The notes: a model not told the origin generated them from the letters alone. A stretch of 21,705 bases of DNA from UBA920 sp038257015 (GCA_038257015.1 JBBSJS010000012.1:1-21705); one strand, 5' to 3'. Shown: positions 5,968-11,123, counted from the stretch's first letter. A program made the numbers and translations.

Positions 5968-5993
5968 CTAAAGTATAAAAGTTTACACTCTAG
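5968..5993 (-). promoter_or_regulatory. Leader hairpin (same class)
   Basis: On the - strand, CTAGAGTGTAAA pairs with TTTATACTTTAG using two G-U pairs. It comes immediately after the terminator T-run and is followed by AAATTGG, like the others. Confidence 0.5.
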
Positions 5994-6025
5994 AAAAAGG
6001 TGGGAAGCATACATTAGTGCTTCCC
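5994..6025 (-). terminator. Terminator of the 299-residue gene
   Basis: On the - strand, GGGAAGC-(10 nt)-GCTTCCC is followed by ACCTTTTT, 11 bp after the stop codon. Confidence 0.85.
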
Positions 6026-6036
6026 AAAAGAGATAT

Positions 6037-6936
6037 TTACCCAAACATCAGTTCATGTTTCACCGACCACGATGAACTTTTACCGCTAACTTCAATATTG
6101 AAGCCGACCAGTCTGCCATTTTCAACAATCGGCTCATCGTTAAAGCGGGCGTACGAAGCTCCGCTGTAAGGATGGCGAATTCCAGTTGGAAATATTGCTG
6201 AAACCCAAGCACCTTGGTCTTTCACCCAAACATGGAACTGGTACCGATCGGTGATGGCATCGTAAGGTCTGTCGGAATGATTAGCGAAAATCAACACGAT
6301 TTTGGCTTTGTCTGTGAGGACATCATCACCGTGAACCTTTTGTCCATCTCCGTTATACACACTCCACTCGTGATGGTAAGTGTTGAGTGAGTACGGAACA
6401 TGCCATCTCTCGCCATAGCCTTTCTTGGTAAAATCCAAGAAAGATTTCAAATCACCATAGATTTGATTAGCAAGCTGGTTTTGCTCCATAAGGTTCTCAT
6501 GAGAACGCAAATCGAAATCGAGAAGACTGGTTAGTTGCCGATTTTCATATCGGTAAACCTTAACTCGATTGGCACCGGATCGCAGAGCAAAAGTTACGAA
6601 GCCTTCGCCTTCCTCAAAGATTGTGATTTCTCCGATTTGGAGATCCCAGTAATCTTGTTCGGAGGCATAAGCGCCGCGATACTGACGCATCCCAGAGCTA
6701 TAGACTTGTTTCCACTCTCCAGCAATTAGTTGCTTGACGATAAGTTCATTTAGCCTAGCAATGCCGGCGCCGGTGTTGGAGTTGCTCTTGTGCTCAACAT
6801 GAACCACAAAGTTTTTTCCTTCACTGTTCAGGTTTTTAGCCGAGGCTAAGTCCAGAAATTTTTTAACTCCAGTTGGAATTTCCTCGACTACCTTCACTTG
6901 AGCGGACTTCTTTAAAACGATAATATCTTTATTCAT
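6037..6936 (-). CDS. Hypothetical 299-residue protein
   Basis: No signal peptide or membrane segment was seen. The chosen start is MNKDIIVLKK (ATG at 6934-6936), because GGAGG lies 5 nt upstream. An in-frame ATG 10 codons earlier has no SD. The protein is beta-rich with many aromatics and internal similarity of tone: GAGIARLNELIVKQL and GEWKQVYSSG in the first half, then GRLVGFNIEVSG and HVWVKDQGAWVSAIFPTG in the second. Motifs such as HHEWSVYNGDG and HPYSGASYARFNDEP suggest a carbohydrate- or ligand-binding jelly-roll-like fold, which is only a guess. I do not recognise it. It is the longest intact gene of the - strand accessory block, with its own leader hairpin and terminator. Confidence 0.8.
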   Translation of the reverse strand: MNKDIIVLKKSAQVKVVEEIPTGVKKFLDLASAKNLNSEGKNFVVHVEHKSNSNTGAGIARLNELIVKQLIAGEWKQVYSSGMRQYRGAYASEQDYWDLQIGEITIFEEGEGFVTFALRSGANRVKVYRYENRQLTSLLDFDLRSHENLMEQNQLANQIYGDLKSFLDFTKKGYGERWHVPYSLNTYHHEWSVYNGDGQKVHGDDVLTDKAKIVLIFANHSDRPYDAITDRYQFHVWVKDQGAWVSAIFPTGIRHPYSGASYARFNDEPIVENGRLVGFNIEVSGKSSSWSVKHELMFG

Positions 6937-6963
6937 TACTCCCTCCAGAAATTTTTCAAATTT

Positions 6964-6988
6964 CAAAACACAAATGTTTTATGCTCTG
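6964..6988 (-). promoter_or_regulatory. Leader hairpin (same class)
   Basis: On the - strand, CAGAGCATAAA pairs with TTTGTGTTTTG through several G-U pairs. It follows TTTTTT of the previous terminator and is followed by AAATTTGA. Confidence 0.55.
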
Positions 6989-7023
6989 AAAAAAGAATGC
7001 GTTGTTATGTTTCAAGGTAACGC
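6989..7023 (-). terminator. Weak intrinsic terminator
   Basis: On the - strand, GCGTT-(15 nt)-AACGC is followed by ATTCTTTTTT. The stem is short, but it sits where the others do. Confidence 0.55.
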
Positions 7024-7063
7024 TGACCTAAGTTTTTTACAGAGTGCCATTTCTCTGACCGGG

Positions 7064-7192
7064 TTAGCGGGTCCGGAGTTTTGCGCAATAAGCGCAAACT
7101 TCGTTATACCGCTTAGCCGGATCGGATTCGAAATCCGGTTTTGGCTTCACCCGGGTGCAGCAATTGCACCGTTTGGTTTTTGGTTTTTTCAT
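7064..7192 (-). CDS. 42-residue Cys-rich mini-protein
   Basis: It begins MKKPKTKRCNCCTRVKPKPD and contains a second pair, CAYC, near the end; the tail is KLRTR. The arrangement CxCC...CxxC in a Lys/Arg-rich chain is that of a small zinc ribbon able to bind nucleic acid. AGGAGG lies 3 nt before ATG. It lies 9 nt after the TAG of the Cys-rich 70-residue gene and in the same reading frame, so the two form an operon or, if the TAG is read through, one 116-residue protein. A terminator follows about 40 bp downstream. Confidence 0.75.
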   Translation of the reverse strand: MKKPKTKRCNCCTRVKPKPDFESDPAKRYNEVCAYCAKLRTR

Positions 7193-7201
7193 AGTCCTCC
7201 T

Positions 7202-7414
7202 CTAAAAATCTGCCGAGTCTAAACATACATCATACGATTCCCAGCACTCACTGAAAATGTGATAGCGTGAACCTTCAGCTTGGCATTCACCGCATTCTGG
7301 ACAAATTTCACAGCAGCTCACACACCGCAGACAATCCTTACAGCTTTGTTCTGAACAACCGCAAGTTATTAAATACTCGTGACAACATAGACATCGCTCT
7401 TCTTTTCTATACAT
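7202..7414 (-). CDS. Cys-rich 70-residue protein
   Basis: It has 13 Cys in 70 residues, in pairs: CLCC, CGC, CKDC, CVSCC, CPEC, GEC. The end is acidic (CWESYDVCLDSADF). The pattern is that of a multi-zinc, LIM/ring-like or metal-storage mini-domain. The start is ATG (MYRKEERCLCC); the SD is weak (only a CGGA-like run). Upstream lies the 8-bp palindrome 7440-7470. It ends in TAG, unlike most genes here, and directly precedes the SD of the 42-residue Cys-rich gene, so the two are likely expressed together. Confidence 0.65.
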   Translation of the reverse strand: MYRKEERCLCCHEYLITCGCSEQSCKDCLRCVSCCEICPECGECQAEGSRYHIFSECWESYDVCLDSADF

Positions 7415-7439
7415 TTTTTATTCCGAGTACACTTATCTC

Positions 7440-7470
7440 GATGTGACGTATTTTATCCATAGGTCACATC
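7440..7470. promoter_or_regulatory. Long-spaced perfect palindrome upstream of the Cys-rich gene
   Basis: GATGTGAC (7440-7447) and GTCACATC (7463-7470) flank 15 AT-rich bases. It could be an operator, or the stem of a leader hairpin like those at neighbouring genes. No T-run follows. Confidence 0.45.
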
Positions 7471-7481
7471 TTAAACCTACT

Positions 7482-7658
7482 TCACTCTTTCAAATCTCTT
7501 CCGCAAAGCGGACAAAACCTGATAGGAATGGTTTCACAATAATAGCTATCACTTGGATCAAACTCTAAATCTCCAAATGAAATACTGACACAGGACAAGC
7601 TACCATCTTTTGTTCTTAATCCTTGCCCGCTATAACATGGGCATGTTTCTTCGCTCAT
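7482..7658 (-). CDS. 58-residue zinc-ribbon protein
   Basis: The chosen start is MSEETCPCYSG, set by AGGAGG 8 nt before ATG. The in-frame extension upstream has no SD and runs through the leader hairpin. Cys pairs CPC (6-8) and CPLC (51-54, in FCPLCGRDL) form a likely zinc ribbon, with GDLEFDPSDSYYCETIPIRF between. The FCPLCGRDL ending is common in small phage-type zinc-ribbon proteins. It has its own leader hairpin (7689-7715). Confidence 0.75.
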   Translation of the reverse strand: MSEETCPCYSGQGLRTKDGSLSCVSISFGDLEFDPSDSYYCETIPIRFCPLCGRDLKE

Positions 7659-7688
7659 ACTCGCCCCTCCTAAGTACAAATCAAATTT

Positions 7689-7715
7689 GAAAACACAATC
7701 TAAGATTACGTTCTC
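7689..7715 (-). promoter_or_regulatory. Leader hairpin (same class, longest)
   Basis: On the - strand, GAGAACGTAATCT and AGATTGTGTTTTC pair over 13 positions with three G-U pairs. It follows TTTTTT and precedes AAATTTGA and AGGAGG. Confidence 0.65.
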
Positions 7716-7751
7716 AAAAAAGAGGTGGTGTTTAAATACGCAGAACACCAC
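7716..7751 (-). terminator. Terminator overlapping the end of the 33-residue gene
   Basis: On the - strand, GTGGTGTT pairs with AACACCAC, followed by CTCTTTTTT. The upstream gene's TAA (7732-7734) is inside the hairpin. Confidence 0.85.
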
Positions 7752-7833
7752 TAACCGCGACAATTAGAATTGCCACGCAACCGATAAGTGATACAAACAC
7801 CACCGTTGCTTCGAATTCATGTTTGTTGTCCAT
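7732..7833 (-). CDS. 33-residue single-pass membrane protein
   Basis: It begins MDNKHEFEATVVFVSLIGCV and ends VSGVLRI. A short acidic N-terminus is followed by one strongly hydrophobic helix (about 11-31). AGGAGG is 5 nt before ATG, and the stop lies in the terminator hairpin, so the gene is complete despite its size. A holin-like, toxin-like or regulatory micro-membrane protein is possible; nothing more can be said. Confidence 0.7.
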   Translation of the reverse strand: MDNKHEFEATVVFVSLIGCVAILIVAVSGVLRI

Positions 7834-7884
7834 ATTTCCTCCTACGGAACTTTCTTCTGTCTCTCGCTGTTGCGCCGTAACGGC

Positions 7885-8007
7885 TTATGCAACTAGTCGA
7901 GTGTCCGGAAAGTGCACCTGTTCATGGTCGGTGAAGCCATTCTTCCATTCAGAACGCCAACGAGTAGTGTTCTGAAGTAGAAGCCCGAACTTATAAGGTT
8001 CGGGCAT
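7885..8007 (-). CDS. Possible 40-residue peptide
   Basis: From ATG (8005-8007) it reads MPEPYKFGLLLQNTTRWRSE, continues through NGFTDHEQVHFPDTRLVA and ends in TAA. The composition is protein-like, but there is no good SD (AGGGAA is 18 nt away). The start overlaps the GCCCGAAC hairpin. It could be a fragment of a decayed gene. Confidence 0.3.
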   Translation of the reverse strand: MPEPYKFGLLLQNTTRWRSEWKNGFTDHEQVHFPDTRLVA

Positions 8008-8051
8008 GATACGCTTGGGAAAATTCCCTGAACGCGTTTACCGCATTCTTT

Positions 8052-8174
8052 TCATCTTTGTCCGACTACTAACCCCTCAACCGAGAGGTGGCCGCTAAGG
8101 AGACTTTCAATCTCCAACAAAGATTGTGCCGTTAATTCGACAGAGCTCAGGTATTCGTTAAGTGTCGCGAACAC
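8052..8174 (-). CDS. Possible 40-residue peptide with GTG start
   Basis: GTG follows a TAA in the same frame. The chain is helical and Leu-rich (FATLNEYLSSVELTAQSLLE, then GHLSVEGLVVGQR). There is no SD. It overlaps another short frame. Doubtful: either a coding relic or chance. Confidence 0.25.
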   Translation of the reverse strand: MFATLNEYLSSVELTAQSLLEIESLLSGHLSVEGLVVGQR

Positions 8175-8276
8175 TTAGTACGAACGGCTCAGGGTTTCTC
8201 GATTGACTGCTCAGGTTTTCCCTGGCAGTCAAAAGCGTTTTATGAACCCCCGTATAAGATTAAGTGTGCATTGGAG

Positions 8277-8378
8277 TCAATGACCCCGACATGGTACCAA
8301 GTCCGCTTTTTCTACTGGGTGTATACCGATCTCATTTCTGAGAACAGTGACAGCTGGTAGCAATGGATGCACGGCCAT
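8277..8378 (-). CDS. Possible 33-residue peptide
   Basis: It begins MAVHPLLPAVTVLRNEIGIH. Its SD-like AGAGGTGG is about 6 nt before ATG, the best translation signal in this tract apart from 8505. The frame is open for 13 further codons upstream of the ATG without a start, which hints at a once longer gene. Confidence 0.35.
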   Translation of the reverse strand: MAVHPLLPAVTVLRNEIGIHPVEKADLVPCRGH

Positions 8379-8481
8379 ATATACCACCTCTGTTAGGCTT
8401 TCGCCTGTTTCAAGCTCGAGTTACTAGGAAAACTCGGGCCTGGAATAGGCGCACGATAATTTAAAGAACTTAAATATCGTG

Positions 8482-8505
8482 CTAATAAAATTTGTCTTGC
8501 GACAT
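8482..8505 (-). CDS. Seven-codon ORF with perfect SD
   Basis: AGGAGG lies 7 nt before ATG; the ORF reads MSQDKFY then TAG, and a strong hairpin follows at once (about 8449-8481). The -1 frame from codon 3 stays open for 35 residues (ARQILLARYLSSLNYRAP...), ending at 8393. The ORF may be a leader peptide controlling what follows, or the start of a gene broken by a one-base loss. Confidence 0.4.
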   Translation of the reverse strand: MSQDKFY

Positions 8506-8540
8506 AATTTTTCCTCCTTCAGTGCTTTTTAACCCAAAAG

Positions 8541-8711
8541 CTAGGGTCGACGAATGCGTCGTCGATACGCTGGGGCGTTATGCCCTTGCCCGCGAGCGGG
8601 AATTGATTCCGACTTCGTGCCAGTCGGACGGCCGTTGGTGTCGAAACCTGCTTTACACAGGATCTCATCAGCCAACTTGATGAGATTTTTTTGGGTAGTG
8701 GTATTTTGCAT
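8541..8711 (-). CDS. Possible 56-residue protein, perhaps frameshifted
   Basis: From ATG (8709-8711, AGGAG 3 nt upstream) it reads MQNTTTQKNLIKLADEILCK, a convincing helical start. It then turns into an Arg-rich tail ending RRRIRRP. In another frame the 3' half reads ITPQRIDDAFVDPSFWVKKH and stops 2 nt before the next AGGAGG, as a coupled gene would. A frameshift between the halves is likely (around 8590-8610). A + strand terminator lies inside the first codons. Confidence 0.4.
   Translation of the reverse strand: MQNTTTQKNLIKLADEILCKAGFDTNGRPTGTKSESIPARGQGHNAPAYRRRIRRP
8549..8692 (+). ncRNA. Candidate + strand small RNA ending in a perfect terminator
   Basis: Three hairpins occur: CGACG-aatg-CGTCG (near 8549), CCCG-cgag-CGGG (8589-8600) and TCCGACT/AGTCGGA (8608-8628). 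The terminator at 8662-8692 follows. No convincing + strand promoter was found, so the 5' end is unknown and the call is tentative. Confidence 0.3.
8662..8692 (+). terminator. Perfect + strand intrinsic terminator with no + gene upstream
   Basis: ATCTCATCA-(7 nt)-TGATGAGAT is a 9-bp perfect stem ending in T7. It lies antisense inside the possible 56-residue - strand gene. By itself it is as good as any terminator in the window. Confidence 0.7.
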
Positions 8712-8938
8712 ACTCCTCCCACACTCTCTCTGTTGCCTGTTCAAGTGAAAAACTTATACTTGAATTCAGGTGTCTGAAAGTGTCCAGCTGGGCTGGGTTT
8801 TTGCTTGGCTTTTTGTCTTTCGACAAGCACCAGGGCCAAGGTTTTCTCCTTGCTCCGTCTTCTAGTGCTCAGTCACGTACTGAGAACCATTCTGGTCTTT
8901 CACCAGCGGGTCGGCGCCCCGGTTTGCTGAACTTCAAG

Positions 8939-9079
8939 CTACTTTGACAGTCGTCTTGCGTTGACTGTCTCTACCAGCTTGTTAATCGCCAAGTGGCGAT
9001 GCCAGCGGGATTTCCACTTTCGTTTGATCCCATTTTTTGTTCGTTTTTGCCAACAAAGGGCTTTTATCCATCCTGCCAT
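8939..9079 (-). CDS. Possible 46-residue basic protein
   Basis: It begins MAGWIKALCWQKRTKNGIKR and ends VETVNARRLSK, then TAG. It is Trp- and Lys/Arg-rich, as small nucleic-acid-binding or antimicrobial-like peptides are. There is no SD, only GGGAA at a distance. It overlaps the end of the 9064-9249 frame by 16 nt. Confidence 0.35.
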   Translation of the reverse strand: MAGWIKALCWQKRTKNGIKRKWKSRWHRHLAINKLVETVNARRLSK

Positions 9080-9249
9080 AATTTTATTCCCAGACGGGCT
9101 GGCAAAAATTGAGATAACTCAGTTTCCGCCAGGCCGCCTGCAAAGTTTGTAAGCTGAATGCCTAAGTATCAGGTTGATTTGTATACTAGGGCAAACAATT
9201 GCAGACGGAGGCATATTAAAAAGCTGACTTTCGCCAGAGGTGTTAACAT
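9064..9249 (-). pseudogene. 62-codon frame interrupted by one TGA
   Basis: From ATG (9247-9249) it reads MLTPLAKVSFLICLRLQLFA...YKST, a TGA (9169-9171), then the same frame goes on YLGIQLTNFAGGLAETELSQ...LWQDG to TAA. Both halves look coding. Either a nonsense mutation or chance. TGA is a normal stop for neighbouring intact genes, so recoding is not favoured. Confidence 0.3.
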
Positions 9250-9393
9250 GCTTTTTTAAACCCACTACATTGTGCGGTGAACATTAATATAATTATTAGC
9301 CCCGTAGAGCTCAGTCACCTGCCAATGTTATTCTTGCGAATACGAGTGTGAAAAGTTTGTTAATACCTTCTTTTGAATTTCAGCTTACAGGAC

Positions 9394-9422
9394 ATACTAG
9401 CACGGTATCTTAAATCTGTCAA
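9394..9422 (-). promoter_or_regulatory. Near-consensus sigma70 promoter
   Basis: On the - strand: TTGACA (9417-9422), 17-bp spacer, TAGTAT (9394-9399), TSS expected near 9387. No intact ORF of more than 60 codons follows. Confidence 0.75.
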
Positions 9423-9450
9423 GAGATTATGACAAAAAATTTAATTAATC

Positions 9451-9492
9451 CTACTTTTCCCTTAAATAAGCTCTTATTTCCATATTTTTCAT
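9451..9492 (-). CDS. Possible 13-residue peptide
   Basis: MKNMEIRAYLREK then TAG, just upstream of the promoter 9394-9422. There is no SD. Recorded because the ATG frame is clean; likely chance. Confidence 0.15.
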   Translation of the reverse strand: MKNMEIRAYLREK

Positions 9493-9562
9493 GATAACAG
9501 CGTATAACTTTTGTGCTTTATAGCTTACTAGTACTGGAATTGGTTGTTGTTTTTGGACAAAG

Positions 9563-9611
9563 AAAAAAGGCATCAAATTCTTCGTGTAATTAAACACTAA
9601 AATCTGATGCC
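9563..9611 (-). terminator. Terminator after the broken gene
   Basis: On the - strand, GGCATCA (9605-9611) pairs with TGATGCC (9569-9575), with inner GTGT/ACAC, followed by TTTTTTCTTTG. The last piece of the broken gene stops within its loop. Confidence 0.85.
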
Positions 9612-9867
9612 AATTGCTTTTGAGCCTCTAAATATAGAGCTACGCCGTTAAGTTCAACGGCGATTTTGCAAACTCGCGTGCCGCTTTCCGGTTAACTTTC
9701 GAGCAGAATGCTCAATTGTATCAGCGACGATTGGTTCAACGAGAGAATTCACATCAGTGCAAATCCTGTTGAGCTGAGTTCGTTTTTTGACTTTCTTCAG
9801 TCAACATTCTCTGAATCACTTAAGATCCCTGGAATGTACTTATGCAGAGTTGTCTTATTTTGTGCAT
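9590..9867 (-). pseudogene. Frameshifted gene with intact leader, SD and terminator
   Basis: AGGAG about 6 nt before ATG (9865-9867) opens a frame that stops after 15 codons. The -1 frame from base 3 reads AQNKTTLHKYIPGILSDSEN. It passes to a second frame (EESQKTNSAQQDLH), then a third (9752-9654: NSLVEPIVADTIEHSARKLT...) and a fourth (9661-9590: AVELNGVALYLEAQKQLASD...), whose TAA falls in the terminator loop. Joined, the pieces give about 90 residues of mostly helical protein. Three or four one-base changes would restore it. The 'VADTIEHSARKLTGK' part has a faint histone-fold feel; I would not rely on that. Confidence 0.45.
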
Positions 9868-9882
9868 AGGTATCTCCTATTA

Positions 9883-9919
9883 CAACTCCATTTGCTTATA
9901 AATTCAAGCAAACTTGTTG
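9883..9919 (-). promoter_or_regulatory. Leader hairpin of the broken gene
   Basis: On the - strand, CAAC...GTTG encloses TTTGCTT-gaatttat-AAGCAAA. It lies between the preceding T-run and the SD, the same placement as the leader hairpins at 5041, 5338, 5968, 6964 and 7689. Confidence 0.55.
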
Positions 9920-9921
9920 CG

Positions 9922-9948
9922 AAAAAAACCCAGTACTGAGCCGGTTTT
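9922..9948 (-). terminator. Intrinsic terminator
   Basis: On the - strand, AAAACC-(12 nt)-GGTTTT runs into a TTTTTTT tract. The stem is modest. Confidence 0.6.
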
Positions 9949-9968
9949 GGCTAAACTTATTTCTTAGT

Positions 9969-9980
9969 CTAGAAAGACAT
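9969..9980 (-). CDS. Three-codon start (MSF) behind a perfect SD
   Basis: AGGAGG is 10 nt before ATG TCT TTC TAG. Too short to be a useful protein; either a leader ORF or the start of a destroyed gene. The +1 frame stays open across the terminator. Confidence 0.25.
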   Translation of the reverse strand: MSF

Positions 9981-10019
9981 GGAATTCAATCCTCCTATTT
10001 TGTTTTTTACTTTTTGATT

Positions 10020-10078
10020 CTATTTATTGGAGACACCCCGGCACTCGCCAGGGTGTCTGCCCTTGGCTAAAATGCCAT
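10020..10078 (-). pseudogene. SD-preceded start with immediate frame break and strong hairpin
   Basis: GGAGG lies 9 nt before ATG; the frame reads MAF then TAG (10067-10069). The -1 frame reads GILAKGRHPGECRGVSNK, then TAG (10020-10022). The tract holds the perfect hairpin AGACACCC/GGGTGTCT with inner GGC-GAGT-GCC (10030-10058). It may be a relic, or a leader ORF before a regulatory hairpin. Confidence 0.35.
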
Positions 10079-10128
10079 ATCGGTGTACCTCCAATATTTA
10101 GAATGTCAAAAGCCAAGAAATATTATCA

Positions 10129-10165
10129 TAAAAAAAGAAAACTGTCAACACATGCTGACAGTTTT
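10129..10165 (-). terminator. Terminator of the TrmB-like gene
   Basis: On the - strand, AAAACTGTCA-(8 nt)-TGACAGTTTT is a 10-bp stem followed by CTTTTTTTA. Confidence 0.9.
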
Positions 10166-10173
10166 GCATCTTT

Positions 10174-10929
10174 TTACTTTGAATTTTCCCAAATCGCATT
10201 GAAAATTGCTTTCATAGTTTCCGCTATTGGTTTGTTTTCTATGATTACACCAACAGCGTCATTCTTATATGAGATGAATGCGACTTTATCTCGATAGATG
10301 CTAATATCTGCATCAAATGGGAATTTATCAGGTTTAACATATCGCATTTCACGAAGTTTATCTTTCTCGATTTCATTATCATACCGCCCGGTCTTTTTTG
10401 TGTAAATTAACTTGCTGTAGATTTTCTTACTAACTCTTTTTTCAGTGTAATTATCTCTGTTTTTCACGAATTTATTTAAAACCTGATCAAGATTAATAAA
10501 GCCGTAAACTGTTTCATTCTGAGTCTTTAGAAAATCAGCGCGAATTTGACTTACACCCTCTTCCCCTTCAAAAAAACGAATCTTCGGCTTTTCTGTGCTC
10601 GAGCTAATCTTGTCGTAGAACTTTACTAAATCTGGGACAACGCGGCCAAGTTCTAATTTCTTGAAGTTAAGCTCAACTTCTTCTTTATTAATTAAATTAG
10701 TTAACACTTCCGGGCTCTCAGCGACATAATAAGTTTTTTTGCCTTTTTCAAATTCACTCATCAATCCTTTTTCTTTCAGAGAATCAATTTGCACATAAGT
10801 CGTGGCGCGATTAATCCCAGAAGCTTTAGCAATATTTTGCACTGTATCAGGGCCAAGCTCTAAAGATGTGGTATAAACCTTGGCTTCTTTTTCACTAAGA
10901 CCTAGATTTTGTAATTCGTTTTCGTACAT
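10174..10929 (-). CDS. TrmB-like HTH transcriptional regulator
   Basis: The 251 residues match the layout of archaeal/bacterial TrmB regulators. The N-terminal winged helix-turn-helix (LGLSEKEAKVYTTSLELGP, then NIAKASGINRATTYVQIDSL with the recognition helix) is followed by a linker helix. The C-terminal effector-type domain has IRFFEGEEGVSQIRADFL and KIYSKLIYTKK, ending AETMKAIFNAIWENSK. TrmB proteins usually sense sugars and bind near their own promoter. Many Patescibacteria carry orphan copies like this. The start is MYENELQNLGL, with no clear SD. It diverges from the 474-residue gene across a 194-bp intergenic region and may regulate it. Confidence 0.85.
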   Translation of the reverse strand: MYENELQNLGLSEKEAKVYTTSLELGPDTVQNIAKASGINRATTYVQIDSLKEKGLMSEFEKGKKTYYVAESPEVLTNLINKEEVELNFKKLELGRVVPDLVKFYDKISSSTEKPKIRFFEGEEGVSQIRADFLKTQNETVYGFINLDQVLNKFVKNRDNYTEKRVSKKIYSKLIYTKKTGRYDNEIEKDKLREMRYVKPDKFPFDADISIYRDKVAFISYKNDAVGVIIENKPIAETMKAIFNAIWENSK

Positions 10930-11031
10930 ATCGGATATATAATTAGCTTTATTTTGACATCAATTTGCAAACTTGGCAATATAACCCCGATTTTAAAGGA
11001 TTATTAGTTAAAAAGTTAGTGTTATTGCTCA

Positions 11032-11059
11032 TTGACAAAACCATAGAAAAGTGTACAAT
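11032..11059 (+). promoter_or_regulatory. Sigma70-type promoter of the 474-residue gene
   Basis: TTGACA (11032-11037), 16-bp spacer, TACAAT (11054-11059). The expected TSS near 11066 leaves a leader of about 58 nt to the ATG. Confidence 0.8.
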
Positions 11060-11123
11060 AAAGTGTTGTTCTTTTACATGCAACCCGTCTTTATGGCGGA
11101 CAATTTCAGGAGGAAAATTAATT

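Larger units (their letters stand above)
7834..8540 (-). other. 700-bp tract without a normal gene, rich in hairpins
   Basis: Strong stems include GCCCGAAC/GTTCGGGC (7983-8005), TAAGTGT-cgcga-ACACTTA extended by TTCGT/ACGAA (8154-8184), TTGACTGC+CAGG with CCTG+GCAGTCAA (8203-8232, loop GAAAA on the - strand) and AGGC-GAAA-GCCT (8395-8406). A 13-bp bulged stem spans about 8449-8481. Only short - strand reading pieces of about 24-47 codons occur, each in a different frame. It is either a structured RNA or the remains of frameshifted genes. Confidence 0.5.
8712..9386 (-). ncRNA. Candidate structured transcript downstream of a near-consensus promoter
   Basis: On the - strand this tract, immediately downstream of the promoter at 9394-9422, has GAAA-capped hairpins at 9224-9237 (CTGGC/GTCAG) and 8813-8826 (TTGTC/GACAA), and a GAAAG-capped CTGGT/ACCAG at 8892-8906. 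GACAGTC/GACTGTC also pairs near 8947-8971. GNRA tetraloops repeated on one strand are typical of large structured RNAs. Against this, short coding-like pieces occur (8939-9079, 9064-9249). No terminator ends it cleanly. Confidence 0.35.

Noticed and set aside
7128..7186. + strand terminator (GGTGCA/TGCACC with T-runs)
   Set aside because: It lies inside the well-supported 42-residue - strand gene and the T-rich stretch is its Lys codons; no + transcript unit is seen.
8719..8910. Second coding piece reading VKDQNGSQYVTEH and KTEQGENLGPGA
   Set aside because: No start codon with SD, interrupted by TAG; too weak to list as a gene.
7834..9386. Group II intron or integron cassette array
   Set aside because: I found no domain V consensus, no reverse transcriptase, no integrase and no consistent attC pairs. 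One GCCTAAC/GTTAGGC match near 8393 is isolated.
9064..10078. Reassigned stop codons (TAG as Gln or TGA as Trp/Gly) in the accessory block
   Set aside because: Reading TAG or TGA as sense joins some pieces plausibly, but intact neighbours end normally in TGA, one well-supported gene ends in TAG, and other breaks need frameshifts rather than stop readthrough. No suppressor tRNA is visible.
10965..11123. N-terminal extension of the 474-residue gene
   Set aside because: The extension covers the promoter and would start before the TSS; AGGAGG fixes the ATG at 11124.
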